Source of the DNA: Massospora cicadina
Taxonomy: Eukaryota; Entomophthoromycota; Entomophthoromycetes; Entomophthorales; Entomophthoraceae
DNA: 64,000 nt
Reading direction: 5' to 3'
Assembly (NCBI GenBank): GCA_022478985.1
Contig: JAKSZP010006727.1
Location: 62,001 to 126,000, forward strand
A model generated the notes under the pieces. The model was given only the letters and a program-made list of their open reading frames with translations. It did not search any database and was not told the DNA's origin. A program made the translations under genes and the position numbers. Positions 40,560-51,659 of the stretch are shown here, in pieces (position 1 is the first letter of the stretch; each line of letters starts with the position of its first letter).

Positions 40560-41075
40560 ACAGGGCCAAACTTCTCTTGCATCCTTAGTAATAACCTAGG
40601 CATACCTCGCCTTAACCCAGCATTGATCTAAGGTAATCTTGAGGTCAGAGAGGCCTGCCAACTTCACCTTCTTGGCCTCCTGACGTGCAGCTTTATCCTT
40701 GCTATTGGTCCCAATTATGATGTCATCTTTAAACCATAACATTACTCTCTCGTCCTTTTGGGGCTCCACCCCACCTCAAGGGGCTTGCGCCAGGGAAAAG
40801 TTCTTGTGGGCTGGGGCCAACTTCATAGTGGCAACGGTTTGCTTTGACTGAGGTCTGGCAGCCTGTGGAATATGCTTATGGAAAACGTGATCAGGTCTTG
40901 GGCATATGCGCAGTCATGCACTAGTACCTAACTGTTTTCGCTCCATCAAATCCCTTCCAGGATACCAGGTACTCAGGTCTTCTTTTTACTCTTTGGGAGG
41001 CTACTATTCCCTCCACTTCCCACTCCGGCGCCCCATCCATGAGATAAGCCTCAGGAGTCTCTGATGGGGGCCCTC
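40560..41075 (-). pseudogene. Element E chromodomain and pol tail
   Basis: The minus strand reads VFHESKLMLFEGPP (about 41105-41060), the barrel strand before the chromodomain, then EWEVEGIVASQRVKRRPEYL, then VSWKGFDGAKTVRY (about 41020-40920). This matches the EWEVExIL...YLVxWKGF chromodomain core. A further basic tail follows, with PQSKQTVATMKLAPAHKNFS and RQEAKKVKLAGLSDLKITLD (about 40860-40625), then a stop near 40553. The tail is longer than in gypsy-1. One stop near 40920 and another near 40785 break the frame. Confidence 0.78.
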
Positions 41076-41199
41076 AAACAGCATCAATTTGCTCTCATGA
41101 AAGACTGAAAAGATTTAAAACGAAGAGGGAAGATATAACTGGTATGAAGCGTGGCCCACCTTTATAACAACAAGGTAAAGCCCAATCCTCTTTGATCCC

Positions 41200-42345
41200 A
41201 GATTTTTTCATGGCTTCTTGATAGTGATGTTTTGAGCATCAAGCATCACGAGATCCCCTTCTTTGTACGCTGGACCTACTCGTCTCTTACCATCAGTGTT
41301 CTCCCTATGTACTTGCATTGCCGCCTCCAAACTTGTGGAAACCCCCTGGTGTACTTTCTTGATAGTCTTAGCAAAGTCTACCACCGCTTCAACTTTAGAT
41401 CCACAACTGAGCTCCATGTTGAAGACGGGGTTAAAACTATAGTTGGCGAAAAATGGGGAGAAACTGATAAAGCATGCACAGTGTTGTTGTAGCTAAACTG
41501 GGTCATAGTAAGGTGAGGTACCCAATCTGAATGATATGTGGTAGTGTAACACCGCAGAAAATGCTCTAAGCACTGGTTCACTCGTTCAGTCTGCCCATCT
41601 GATTGAGGTTAATAGGCAGTTGAACGGCAGTGGTGACTCCAAAGTGTCTTACACAACTCTTTCCAAAAGATTGAGGTAAACTGGGGTCCCCAATCACTAA
41701 TAATTTCTAGGGGTACCCCGTTAAGCGCAAACCTATGGGTGATGAAGAGCCTAGCCATCTCAGCTACGGTTATTGTTGTTCTCCAAGGAATAAAATAGGC
41801 GAACTTTGTAAAACGGTCCACCATCACCATATTGGCATCATAACCATCAGAGACAGGTAATTCCATAATGAAATCTACTGATAGGGAAGTCCAAGGCCAT
41901 TCATCCTTTTGAACTGGCACCAACAACCCCATTAGTGGCTATCAATTTGGTTTCATTTTGATTGCAGATCAAGCACTCTTTATAATACCTGCCCACCTGT
42001 GCGGGTAAGCGCTTCCAATTGTATGTGCATCAAATTTAACTCCAAAGTCTTCGTTTTTCCAGGATGGCCAACGGTGATTCCATCATGATTCTCCTGGATG
42101 ATTTCTAGGCGAAGTGGCCCAGAAGGAACTCATAGGCGCCCATGAAACCACACCATCTCATCCTTTACATGATAACCCCCGGTTAGATCCTCCTGATTCA
42201 GTGCGCTCTTCACAAGGATCATTATATGTTTGTCTGATAACGGCTGAGAAAGAACTACCTTTATGAACATACTGTATTCCTCCGCATTTTCCAGAGGTGA
42301 AAGTGCTAGCGTGTTGGCCGTGGAAGAGGGAAAGTTGAGACACAA
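41200..42345 (-). pseudogene. Element E integrase
   Basis: From the N-terminus: a decayed zinc region (near 42050-41950, with a Cys pair remnant in ECLICNQNETKL), then MELPVSDGYDANMVMVDRFT (about 41868-41810; first Asp), then VPLEIISDWGPQFTSIFWKE (about 41715-41660; second Asp), then QSDGQTERVNQCLEHFLRCY (about 41605-41545; catalytic Glu). The barrel part has RVGPAYKEGDLVMLDAQNI (about 41290-41230). All three catalytic acids are present. Stops near 41615 and frameshifts near 41400 and 41560 separate the pieces. Confidence 0.82.
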
Positions 42346-42399
42346 TCTTACCTGGTGAAAAACATCAACTGGGTATTATGGACCTCTACCCCCTGTAAT

Positions 42400-43000
42400 T
42401 GAGAAATAAAGCAGGATTTCAGCTCAAAGCATCCGCCAACCCATTCTCCTTGCCCTTGGTAAACTCATAAGGAAATGCAAATTGGGAAAGGGTCTCATGC
42501 CAACAGCTCTGCCGTGGACTTAATATATGAGATGTGCGGTAGTACAGCAAGGCACAGTGATCTGTACGTACATGGAAAGGTTTGGAAGAGCCATGCAAGT
42601 GATGGAGCCAATAAGTCAACGCCTCCACCACTGCTAATAACTCTTTGTTGTAGACGGTGTAATTTAATTCATGAAAAGACATCTTCCTAGAAAAATACCC
42701 TACCATATGTCCTCTATACCATCTTCGCCTACTTGTAATAAGGCATCCGCTATAGCGAAGTTGGAGGCATCAGTAGACACAATTAACACCTTTATCAGGA
42801 TCTACATGGCGAAGGATGGACATGGACAACAGGGTGCACTTTACTGCTTAGAAAGCATCATCTAAAACGGGGGACCACTGAAGCACCTCTGCTCACTTGC
42901 TTTATACAAGGGCACCGACACTTCAGACAGCTTTGGTGTGAACTTCTTGAGGAACGTACACGTCCTCAAAAAATACTCAATTACTTGACTGAAGTTGGGG
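42400..43000 (-). pseudogene. Element E RNase H
   Basis: The minus strand gives VSTDASNFAIADALLQVGED (about 42778-42720; first catalytic Asp in TDAS), then VGYFSRKMSFHELNYTVYNK, then ELLAVVEALTYWLHHL (about 42705-42600; E.LA block), then FHVRTDHCALLYYRT (about 42580-42535), then FPYEFTKGKENGLADALS (about 42475-42420), which ends at the normal integrase linker. It is one of the better preserved domains of E. A frameshift precedes it near 42850. Confidence 0.8.
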
Positions 43001-43352
43001 TAGGCCACTCAAGTATTGCCTTCTCCTTATTTGGAGTTACATCTGTCCTTGGTCAAACATGACGTTACCCATAAAGGTGACATGGGGCTTTATAAATTCA
43101 CACTTACTGATCTTCAGCGTAAGGCTGGCTTCCTTTAACCTCTACACCACTAGCTGAAGGTGTACTGCATGGGACTCATGATCAGGGGAAAACACCAAAA
43201 TATCATCCATATAGGCAACCGCGCATACCCCCAGCAGGTCCCCAAAGCTGCATCAATATGACGTTGAAAGATAGCACAGGCATTATTAAGCCTAAAGGGC
43301 ATGACCCAAAACTGGAAAATTCCTTTTCTGGTATGGAATGTGGTTAAGCATT
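43001..43352 (-). pseudogene. Element E reverse transcriptase, C-terminal half
   Basis: Picks up directly at the C insertion with FHTRKGIFQFWVMPFRLNNA, then CAIFQRHIDAALG (about 43340-43245). The catalytic region near 43215-43195 is frameshifted, and the thumb region follows to about 43001. The other half is at 52030-51660 and ends AKVFPKLDCQIAKCANQIHI, so the two halves meet within the TAF.TR.G.FE motif between RT blocks. Confidence 0.75.
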
Positions 43353-44498
43353 TTTTGGGATTTTTGCCCTATATTCCCAGCCTGATAGATTACTAGGAAT
43401 CGCTAGGGGATAATTTCTTAATGCAAGATGAATTGAAAATTGGTTGACTCTGATTTCAGAGTAACTATGTTCAGGGGATTTTAGGATATTAGCTGTTCAT
43501 ATCCATCAGAAATCTGGATGGATGCTTAAGATCTCGTCAGGTGGATTGCCAATGAAATAAGGGCATCTGATAGTAATTAACTATCAGGTGTACCGATTGG
43601 GATTGGTTGGATTTCATCACCAACTGATTGGGAATGTAAGTAGTAAGTTGCAAGACGAGTGATGCCACCTGCAACTATTGAATTAATCAGTTGGTTTGTG
43701 ACCTGCCTTAATGAGTAACAAGTCCCAATTCCTAAGCAGGTCGCTAGCCAAATATGGTTGGTTTGCTTGGATTGGGAGGAAAACGTTAGGGAAACGTTTT
43801 CCAACTCCTTCCACTTAGGTCTCAAGGATGTCCAACGATGGAATCCTAGCCAGGATGGGGAAAACCATTGCTGCCAAGATGAGTATGGGTGATTCAATGG
43901 TAACAGCTGCCGTTTCATCAAAGAAGTGTCAACTGAGGGTTAGATGACTGAATCCCCACTATAAATTCCCTAAAATTCACTTATAATAAAAAAACAAGTT
44001 CTATAGTAAAAACAAGAGTTATACTTTTTCATCTGGCATATAGTTTAAGTAGTAAACTTTATCAGCCTTCAATTGTTCTATTCTTCTCGAAAATAATATT
44101 GCTGTGTGCGATAATTGGGAGACTCTTTAAAGGAAAAGAGTAATGATCTGAATGGGAATCTAGAGAATAAGGAGAAACAATTGGGGATTGCTGCCAACTG
44201 TGTATTGGATCAAAGAGACTGTCACCAGGGAATCTCAGAGAAGATTGGGTTGGACAGAATGAGGGAACAAATCCCTATATCAAGACATCTCAAGTATTTT
44301 GAGCGGGAATACTGGCCTAGCATTGGTCCAAGATCTAAGAATTCCATTCAACTATGGATAATAATCATCAAACTATTATCAACTGATAATATCAAATACT
44401 TTACAACGTGGACAAAGTGTACAAAAACCAAACCTGTGCAAGTAAAAAGTTTATAGGGGTTGTTGGCTGATAATAACCAGAACTGATAAATTTTTACA
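43353..44498 (+). repeat. Element C 5' LTR
   Basis: 1146 bp, aligned with 50511-51659. It ends TTTTTACA at 44498, followed by AAT and the primer-binding site. Confidence 0.88.
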
Positions 44499-44501
44499 AA
44501 T

Positions 44502-44520
44502 TGGTGCTCACTACAGGGGT
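44502..44520 (+). other. Element C primer-binding site
   Basis: TGGTGCTCACTACAGGGGT, identical to that of B. Confidence 0.85.
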
Positions 44521-45384
44521 GTAGTTGTGTAGAAGAACTTAGAGCATGATGTCCTATGAAGATGTTTCTAAATAAGAACATAAATTGGATCACGTTCATT
44601 GGCGTTCACCCAGCTCAGAAGTGGAGCTCCAAGTGAAGAAAATTGAAGATACTCACTACCAGGGAAAAGGACTTGCAGCCTAGATATGGAACTATCTAGT
44701 GCTGCAAGGAAACCTGTTCCACTGGACATCTACTTGAGATGAAGGGTAACAGCAGGGCCAACTTGGGTTGAAATTGAGTCCACTTAAATAGTCCCGAGGA
44801 ACAGCAGTATCAAATCAGGTTGAAATTGGGTCCGCTTTAAATAGTCCTGAGGAGCGAGTGTTTAGATGAGGAATTGGATGAAATAGGAAACAATCAATCA
44901 GGAGAATTGGATTGCTGTACCAATGAAGATATGAAGGCAAAACAGGAAACGTTTAATCCAAGATAGTGGAGAAAATCGTTTGACTCAATAACACTCAACC
45001 AATGATCAGAAGTTGCTGGAGACAAATTCATCAATTCAGGAGAAACTGGATGAAGCTAATGAGGCCATAACGACCTGTGTAATTAAAAATGGCAATGAAT
45101 GCCAAAAACCATTTTCAGGAGAAAAGTGATTTGAACAATTGGACAGAACTGTTGGCTAATGTGATATGAGGATCCAAGAATCAGTTGTCAAATTATGAGA
45201 TGAAATTAGGACCTGTTGGACAAATAACCAGTCGGGATTGAAGGCTTTTTATTCAAGAGTATTGCCAAAAGTCGGCAAGTGTAGCCTATATGTGAAGAGA
45301 CAGCGCTGCTGATCATATAGTGAAGAAGTTCAAAACTAATTGGAAGTAGTGAGCCTATGAGAAAATAGTTGCAATGTTCCCAGC
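44521..45384 (+). pseudogene. Element C gag-like remnant
   Basis: No open frame longer than about 50 codons, but a helical reading is visible near 44995-45330: LLETNSSIQEKLDEANEAIT, then NGNECQKPFSGEK, FEQLDRTVG, RIQESVVKL and SGLKAFYSRVLPKVGKCSLY. This looks like a coiled-coil Gag N-terminus similar in style to X. No capsid, zinc knuckle or protease motif was found before RT, so part of the coding region may be missing. Two nearly identical 60-bp stretches (about 44765 and 44825, with TTGAAATTGxGTCC) form a short tandem repeat. Confidence 0.4.
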
Positions 45385-45590
45385 GGACCTCTGAACCATT
45401 AAATGGTTATGTCCTGAGATTTTAGTCAAGTCCTAGAAGAGGACCACTGAACCAAATGGTTGGTTAAATCTTAAGAGGATAAGATTTTAAACCATGATAA
45501 CTGGTAGGTCAGAGTTACCTAGGACCCAGTTTGGATGAAGGGGAAAAGAAGGACCTATGAACCTTTTTGTAGGTTGCAAGTCCCATTGCA
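45385..45590 (+). repeat. Hairpin-motif array upstream of element C pol
   Basis: Several variants of the GGACC.CTGAACC...GGTTA.GTCC unit, first at 45385-45414 with a compact AACCATTAAATGGTT stem-loop. The same motif recurs after pol at 48459-48665. An alternating TA run follows at 45597-45625. Confidence 0.78.
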
Positions 45591-45754
45591 AAAGAAATAT
45601 ATATATATATTCCATATATATATTATAATACAATTTATATAGTCTATGAGTTTCAGACCTAGGAAGTGACAAGAATTTCTGATGGCCGAATTGAGGAGAT
45701 TCCACAATTTTGGGACTCTCAAAGAGATGGGATTATACCATCTAGTACTAATAA

Positions 45755-46640
45755 AAAGAGATGGGATTACCAGCCGGGGTAACTGAGAGTATCAACCTAT
45801 TGGTTGATCGAGAGAAACTTGCTTATCTGATGGAAGGCCAACAAGAGGAGGTGCTCAAATTGTTCAAAAAGTATTGGGAAGTATTTGCTCATGATGACCA
45901 CAATTTGAGATGCGCGAGAGATGTGATCCACATGGTTGACACTGGGGAAAATTTGCCAATCAGGATGAGACTGATTTGACAGTCAAAAGTGGCCCAAGCG
46001 TTAGTGGAGGACGAAATCAGCAAACTATGAAGCATGGGCTTCTAGTTCCATTGTCAAGTCCCTGGTCGTGTCTGATTCTAATTGTGAAGAAAAAGGATGG
46101 CTCCAATTGGGTGGTAATTGACTACCAAAAGCTGAATAAGGTTACAAATAAGGATACATATCCCCTACCAAGAATCGACGATGCACTAGATTGATTAGGA
46201 GAAGCAAAGTATTTCTCCACGATGGATTTGATCTCAGGATATTGGAAAATTGATTTGCCAAAAGAAGATCAAGAAAAATGCGTGATTATTACCATGTAGG
46301 AGCTATACCAACTGACGAGGATGCCCCAGGGTCTATGTAATGCGCCTGCAACGTTCCAGAGGGCCATGGATGCTATACTGAGCGACTTGAAGTTGTCATG
46401 CATCCTGGTGTACTTGAACGACATTAATGTGTCCAGTAGGATGTTTACTGACCATTTACACCACTTGGAAGAAGTATTCAAGAGACTGTCCATGGCCAAC
46501 CTGAATATTAAGTTGAGGAAGTAACTCTTCTTCAAAAAAGAGTTGGAATATCTGGGATTTGTGATTAACTCTAGTGGATTGCTTCTGCAAGCCCAGAAGA
46601 TAGAAGCCATATAACGGATGGCTGTACCAAAGAGTGTCTG
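45755..46640 (+). pseudogene. Element C reverse transcriptase
   Basis: Same family as B: GVTESINLLVDREKLAYLME, then VLKLFKKYWEVFAHDDHNLR (45785-45910), then [20 protein letters not shown] (about 46028-46090), then [20 protein letters not shown], then RMPQGLCNAPATFQRAMDAI (about 46318-46378), then the catalytic box CILVYLNDINVSS (about 46400-46440), where the first Asp of the YLDD pair is Asn. That change alone removes polymerase activity. The thumb part continues to 46640. Stops at 45978 and 46298 and frameshifts near 46025 and 46190. Confidence 0.83.
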
Positions 46641-47200
46641 AGACATCCAAGTGTTCCTTGGGATGGTCGGATACTACAGAAGATTTATTCAGGACTCTGC
46701 CCAGATAGCCAAACCCTTATTCCAGCTATTGAAGGATCTGAAAAAAGGATTTGTATTAAATGAGGAAGCGCAGGAATCCTTTGATGAGCTATGCCAGTAC
46801 CTAATATATTTTCCAATTTAAATATCCAAATTTTGATTGAGAGTTTATTATACAAACTGTACTTTGTTGATGGAGATCATCACCATACTAAACCAAGTAG
46901 ATGAACTTGGGGATGAACATCTGGTGGCGTATGTGAGCCAGACTCTCTCAGCCACTGAGAGGAACTACACCTTAACTGAGCATGAATGCCTTGCAGTCAT
47001 TTATGCCTGTAAACAGTTTCAGGTGTACATCCATGGAATGCACTTTAAAGTGGTGACGGACCACTCTTTATTGCGTTAGCTCCAAAATTAAGAGAACCAG
47101 AAGGACGACTGGCCCAATGGGCACTTAAGCTACAGGCTTATGATTATGAGATTGTCCACTGAGTGGGGGCTTCTCACCAGAATGTGGATGGCTTATCACA
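46641..47200 (+). pseudogene. Element C RNase H
   Basis: VFLGMVGYYRRFIQDSAQIA-like connection (about 46650-46715), then a decayed first block (TVLCWRSSPY-type frame; near 46850-46870), then HLVAYVSQTLSATERNYTLT, then EHECLAVIYACKQFQVYIHG (about 46918-47035; catalytic Glu), then FKVVTDHSLLR (about 47044-47079; Asp). The integrase linker YEIVHxVGASHQNVDGLSQL follows to about 47200. Relative to B the TDH motif is intact here. Confidence 0.8.
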
Positions 47201-47312
47201 GTTACCAATGGTCCAAATGGTATACCCGCAGGCAGATGAGTTATTCCTAAGAATGGTCGACGGAGAAATTGGATATGAGCCCTGAGAAATCCAAGGTGCA
47301 CTTTGAAAAGCA

Positions 47313-48230
47313 ATGGAAAACACTGAGACCATGGACGGAAAAGTGTTTAAGATGATTAACGGGAAGCAGTTACTATTCCTGAAGCTGTCAGAAAGAGCAG
47401 CTATTGTTCAAGCTGTTCATAAGGTTGTTGGGCATGGAGGCCTAAGAAAAACAACCAATAATATTCGCCAGTACTACTACTGGGAGTTAATCAACTACAA
47501 TGTCACCGACTATCTAGCTTGTTGTGTGGAGTGCCAGCTGCACAAGCCACATAAGAATACAATTGGATACCGAATGATCCGCCCTGGATTTTCCTGGCAT
47601 ATGGTTTCCATCAATGTGATGGGACTGCTGATGATGAGCATAGGGGGAGTCAAGTACATAATAGTTGCTATTGACCTTCTGACAAGATGGGTTGAGGTGA
47701 AGGCCCTGGCAATAGTAGACGCTACCAGCACTGCGAAGTTCATCCTGGATCAAGTAGTATATCAACTTGTATGCCCACAGGTCCTGCTTAGAGATAATGG
47801 GACAAACTTCACATCTTATGTGATCCTGCGACTGAATGAGATAATGGGGATCAGAGGAGTCATGTCTGTACCCTACCAGCTGGAGACAAACGGACTGGTA
47901 GAATGAGTGAATGGAACGCTGGTCATGACGCTGAGGAAGCTGGTTGCATGAAGAACTTCCATGTGGGGAATGTACCTGAGTTCAGTGATGTTCGCCTACA
48001 ATATCAGTCATCATATGGCGATGGGAAAAATGACATTTGAGTTGCTATATGGGAGGAAGGCCGCGTTGCCACTGATTTTATATTTTGTGGTGAAAACAAC
48101 ATTGGGGATGAGTGCTGAACAGTACTTGAACTGACTGATGAATATCCTAATCAAGATACAATCACAAGCACTCAATATTACGTTGAAGAAAAGGATATGA
48201 GCGAAACTGATGGGCAATAAGAACTGACCG
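47313..48230 (+). pseudogene. Element C integrase
   Basis: The longest open piece of C pol (47313-47906, 197 codons). Zinc domain: AAIVQAVHKVVGHGGLRKTT (about 47400-47460) with His pair intact, then CCVECQLHKPHKN (about 47520-47558) with the Cys pair. Core: IIVAIDLLTRWVEVKALAIV (about 47660-47718; first Asp), then PQVLLRDNGTNFTS (about 47778-47815; second Asp), then LETNGLVE (about 47881-47905; catalytic Glu), directly before a stop. Then VNGTLVMTLRKLV and a decayed FAYNISHHMAMGKMTFELLY to about 48055. Residues beyond are degraded. No chromodomain. Confidence 0.88.
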
Positions 48231-48458
48231 ACCTTAGTAAAATATTGAATAGATGAAAGAGTGGCCTATTGAAATATGCGTGGTTTTGGAAGAAGAAACA
48301 AACTTGATGCGTTGTGGTTGGGTCAGTTTGAGATTATTGTCAAGACAGTGATGGACGCCTACTCCATCAAGAATCTCTTGGATAGAAGAGTTGTGAATCA
48401 AATCCATGCTAAGTATTTGAAGTGATGGATTGATAAAAAAAACAAAATAGTATCTGAA

Positions 48459-48665
48459 GGACCAATGAACCATTAAGTTGGTCATGTCTTGATGATTAGT
48501 TCAAGTCTAAAAAAGGGCCTCTGAACCAATCTAGATGGTTAAGTCCGAAAAAAGGACCTCTGAACCATAGAAAACTGGTAGGTTTAGGAACACCTAGGAC
48601 CCAGTTTGAGGGAAAAAAAAAAGATGGACCACTGAACTGAAAATGGTCAACTCCCATGGAAAAAA
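48459..48665 (+). repeat. Hairpin-motif array after element C pol
   Basis: Four to five units like those of B at 29269-29466, in the same order, including CCTCTGAACCAATCTAGATG with a GGTTAAGTCC partner near 48518-48548. Confidence 0.8.
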
Positions 48666-48796
48666 AAAGAAGGAAAAAAATAAAAGATTGATAAAAGATA
48701 TTGGAAAAAAATCATAAACTGCATAGAAAACCAATATATTTTTATAATTTTTATTTTTAATTGATTATCCTCAATACGGGGATGATTCTGCCTATG

Positions 48797-49931
48797 TCAC
48801 CTCTTGGGGGAGGGAGGATGGATTGCAGTAGGAATGAATAGCCCATCAAAATCTTTGTGAGATTGGATGATAGCAAGGGCTAGACCTATATGAAACCAAG
48901 TTCTTTGAGTGAACGCAGATCCCTGCGAGAAAGTGACTAGGGGAAGGGAAATCGGATGTCAGAAGAAGCCAATCATGAAACCCTGGAGTGGGGAGGGAAG
49001 CAACAGTACAGAAAGAGGCAGTCAGCAAATAACCCCAAGTAATCCCAATATGGTACCAGAGTTGGAAGATTAGTCTTAGGCGGCTGCTGATGGGCTTCAT
49101 CAAGAACACTGGACATTTGGGCTAGCAGCAAACAAGGGATACTGGACAGGGGTTGCCAAATCATGCCCCCTATTAATGCCATCAGTGGAAGATAATGATG
49201 GGAAGAGACAGAGATGAGATAGTTGTGCAGGGAACAAATGGCGTCCTGAAATGATGACTATGGGCTTCTCAGAAGCTGAAGCTGAAGGAATGATGGAACC
49301 CGTGAGAGGCTGGAAGCTTCATGGACCAACTTTGATGAACTGGGCTGGTAAAGCAAAGAGCATAAGCGGCAATATCCTGATCTAGGATGTTCTCAAAATT
49401 GGAGGGATTCAATGCTAGGGATAAAGCCTCAGTGACTTGGGCCCATAATTCAGCATAGGGGAGCTCAAAAGAAATACCGTTCCTTATGGTGAGCTCAGTA
49501 GCCAAGACAGCGGGTTTGTAGTAATGTCCAAGTTAGAAGAGGAACTCAGAAAGCAAGTCTGACCCAGCAAATAAAGAGCGATCAAGAGCAAAGGCATAAT
49601 TTCAGGAGCATCCATGATGATGTTCAGCGCATCTGCAAAAGGAGCCAAATTTAGGAGAGATTTTGAAATCCAACTCTGGAATCAACAATAGAGGGAGAAT
49701 CGGCCATGAGTTGTTCAAAATGATTGCTAGCCTAGTTTTGGAAGGATTGGTTACCATTTCCAGTAATTTGATGGAAGGACTAACCATTTGCACCAGACTA
49801 GGTGTATGAGTCCTGGAAGGACCGTAGAAGAGGTTCTGTCATGCATCCTGACTCATCTGCTGGAAGAGCCAAAGATCTTGATCAGACAAACTGTTTAGTA
49901 GATGTTGATACTGCAACCCAGAATTTGACAT
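48797..49931 (-). pseudogene. Antisense accessory ORF of element C
   Basis: Same ORF as in B (29607-30738): ATG at 49931 (MSNSGLQYQHLLNSLSDQDL), stop at 48797, 1135 bp. Conserved blocks are LFQQMSQDA, NLFYGPSRTHTPSLVQ, then TELTIRNGISFELPYAELWA and QVTEALSLALNPSNFENILD, then DIAAYALCFTSPVH, then HGFHHSFSFSF and LMALIGGMI. Stops (one from Arg CGA to TGA near 49835) and a one-base loss near 49255 break it. Position between a hairpin array with a purine run (48800-48818) and the LTR is the same in both elements. No known domain recognised. Confidence 0.6.
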
Positions 49932-50510
49932 ATAAGCTGGACAAGAGATGGGATGTCGGACTTATATGAAAGTTGACATTATGCACTCTACAATCCACTA
50001 AGCTCCAATATCAGAGAAATTAATCTCAAATTTAATGGGATAAGCTCTCCAGAGAAGAATTAAGAATGACATGAACCAAGAGGTTATGAGAGAAAAATAA
50101 TGAGAAGAATATAAATAAGTATTCTTAATTGGGCCACAAAACAAACATTGACAGCAAGAGTCTCCTGTATAAGATGAGGAGAAAATCAGAAAATTGAGGA
50201 TGCTGGACCAAGAATCCTGAATATGACAGCAGGCCATATGCCCTGACAGGGGGAAACCAGATCCTGCGACTAATATTGTCATTAGTAAATCAATCAGTCT
50301 GGCACAACAGTAGATTGTGGGGGCTGCACTCTAAGTAGGCAGTAGTGAGGAGGAAAAGGAAGAGAGCCGCATGCCAAAGGTCACCCCAAGCAGTGTAGAG
50401 TATTGACAATCATACTCCGCTTGAGCAAAAGAAATATTTGACTGAGTGTCCAAAGTGGTGTTCTCATGCCCTGGTCCTTTTCTCGCTGGTAATCTAGGAA
50501 AGAGGGGGTA
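49932..50510 (+). other. Element C segment before 3' LTR, with polypurine tract
   Basis: Shared with B (30739-31320). It ends GGAAAGAGGGGGTA (50497-50510), the polypurine tract, directly before TGTTGGGA. Otherwise without recognised features. Confidence 0.55.
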
Positions 50511-51659
50511 TGTTGGGATTTTTGCCCATATTCCCAGCCTGCTAGATTACCAGAAATCGCTAGGGGATAATTTCTTAATGCAAGGTGAATTGGAAATTGG
50601 TTGACTCTGATTTCAGAGTAACTATGTTCAGGGGATTTTAGGATATTTGCCTGGTTGTATCCATCAGGGATTAATCCGGACAAATGCTTAAGATTTCATC
50701 GGGTGGTGTTGCTGAGAAAATAGGGGCATCTGATAGTAATTAACTATCAGGTATATTGATTGGGATTGGTTGGGTTTCATCACCAACTGATTGGGAATGT
50801 AAGTAGTAAGTTGCAAGGCGAGTGATGCCACCTGCAACTAGTGAATTAATCAGTTGGTTTGTGACCTGCCTTATTGGGTAACAAGTCCCATTACCTAAAC
50901 AGATCACTAGCCAAATATGGTTGGTTTGCTTGGATTGAGAGGAAAATGTTAGGGACACGTTTTCCGACTCTTTCCATTTAGGTCTCAAGGATGTCTAATG
51001 ACGGAATCCTAGCCAGGATGGGAAAAACCATTGCTGCCAAGATGAGTATGGGTGATTCAATGGCAACGGCTGCCGTTTCATCAAAGAAGTGTCAACTGAG
51101 GGTTAGACGACTGAATCCCCACTATAAATTCCCTAGAATTCACTTGTAATGAAAAACAAGTTTTATAGTAAAAACAAGAGTTATATAGTTTTCATCTGGT
51201 ATATAGTTTAAGTAGTAAACTTTATCAGCTTTTTAATTGTTCTATTCTTCTCAAGGATATTATTGCTGTGTGCGATAATTGGGAGACTCTTTAAAGGAAA
51301 AGATTAAAGATCTGAGTGGGGATCTAGAGAAGAAGGAGAAGCAATAGGGGATTGCTGATGACTGTTTGTCAAACAAAAGAAATGTCATCAGGGAATCTCA
51401 AAGAAGATTGGGTTGGACTGTATGAGGGAACAAATCCCTGTATCAAGACATCTCAAGTATTTTGAGCGGGAACACTGGCCTAGCGTTGGGCTGAGATCTA
51501 AGAATTCCATTCAACAGCGGATTATATCTGTCATACTATTATCAAACAATAATATCAAATACTTACAACGCAGACAAAGTGCATAAAAACTGAACCTGTG
51601 CAAGTAAAATTCTATAGGAATTATTGGCTGATATCAACCAGAACCAATAAATTTTATAA
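50511..51659 (+). repeat. Element C 3' LTR
   Basis: 1149 bp, begins TGTTGGGATTTTTGCCC. It ends near 51659 (terminal CA mutated), followed by the CCATT flank. Confidence 0.85.

Larger units (their letters stand above)
43353..51659 (+). mobile_element. Element C: Ty3/gypsy element, sister of B, with antisense ORF
   Basis: LTRs of about 1146 and 1149 bp (43353-44498, 50511-51659) closely related to those of B. In order: primer-binding site (44502), a gag-like region, a hairpin array, RT, RNase H, integrase, a second hairpin array, antisense ORF, polypurine tract and 3' LTR. Flanks GCATT (43348-43352) and CCATT (51660-51664) form a near-perfect duplication. The 5' LTR starts TTTTGGGA where the 3' copy has TGTTGGGA. 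Unlike B it keeps the region between primer site and RT. The pol is riddled with stops and frameshifts. Confidence 0.88.

Noticed and set aside
45597..45625. Alternating TA run as an origin or regulatory site
   Set aside because: A simple dinucleotide repeat in decayed element sequence; nothing else supports a function.
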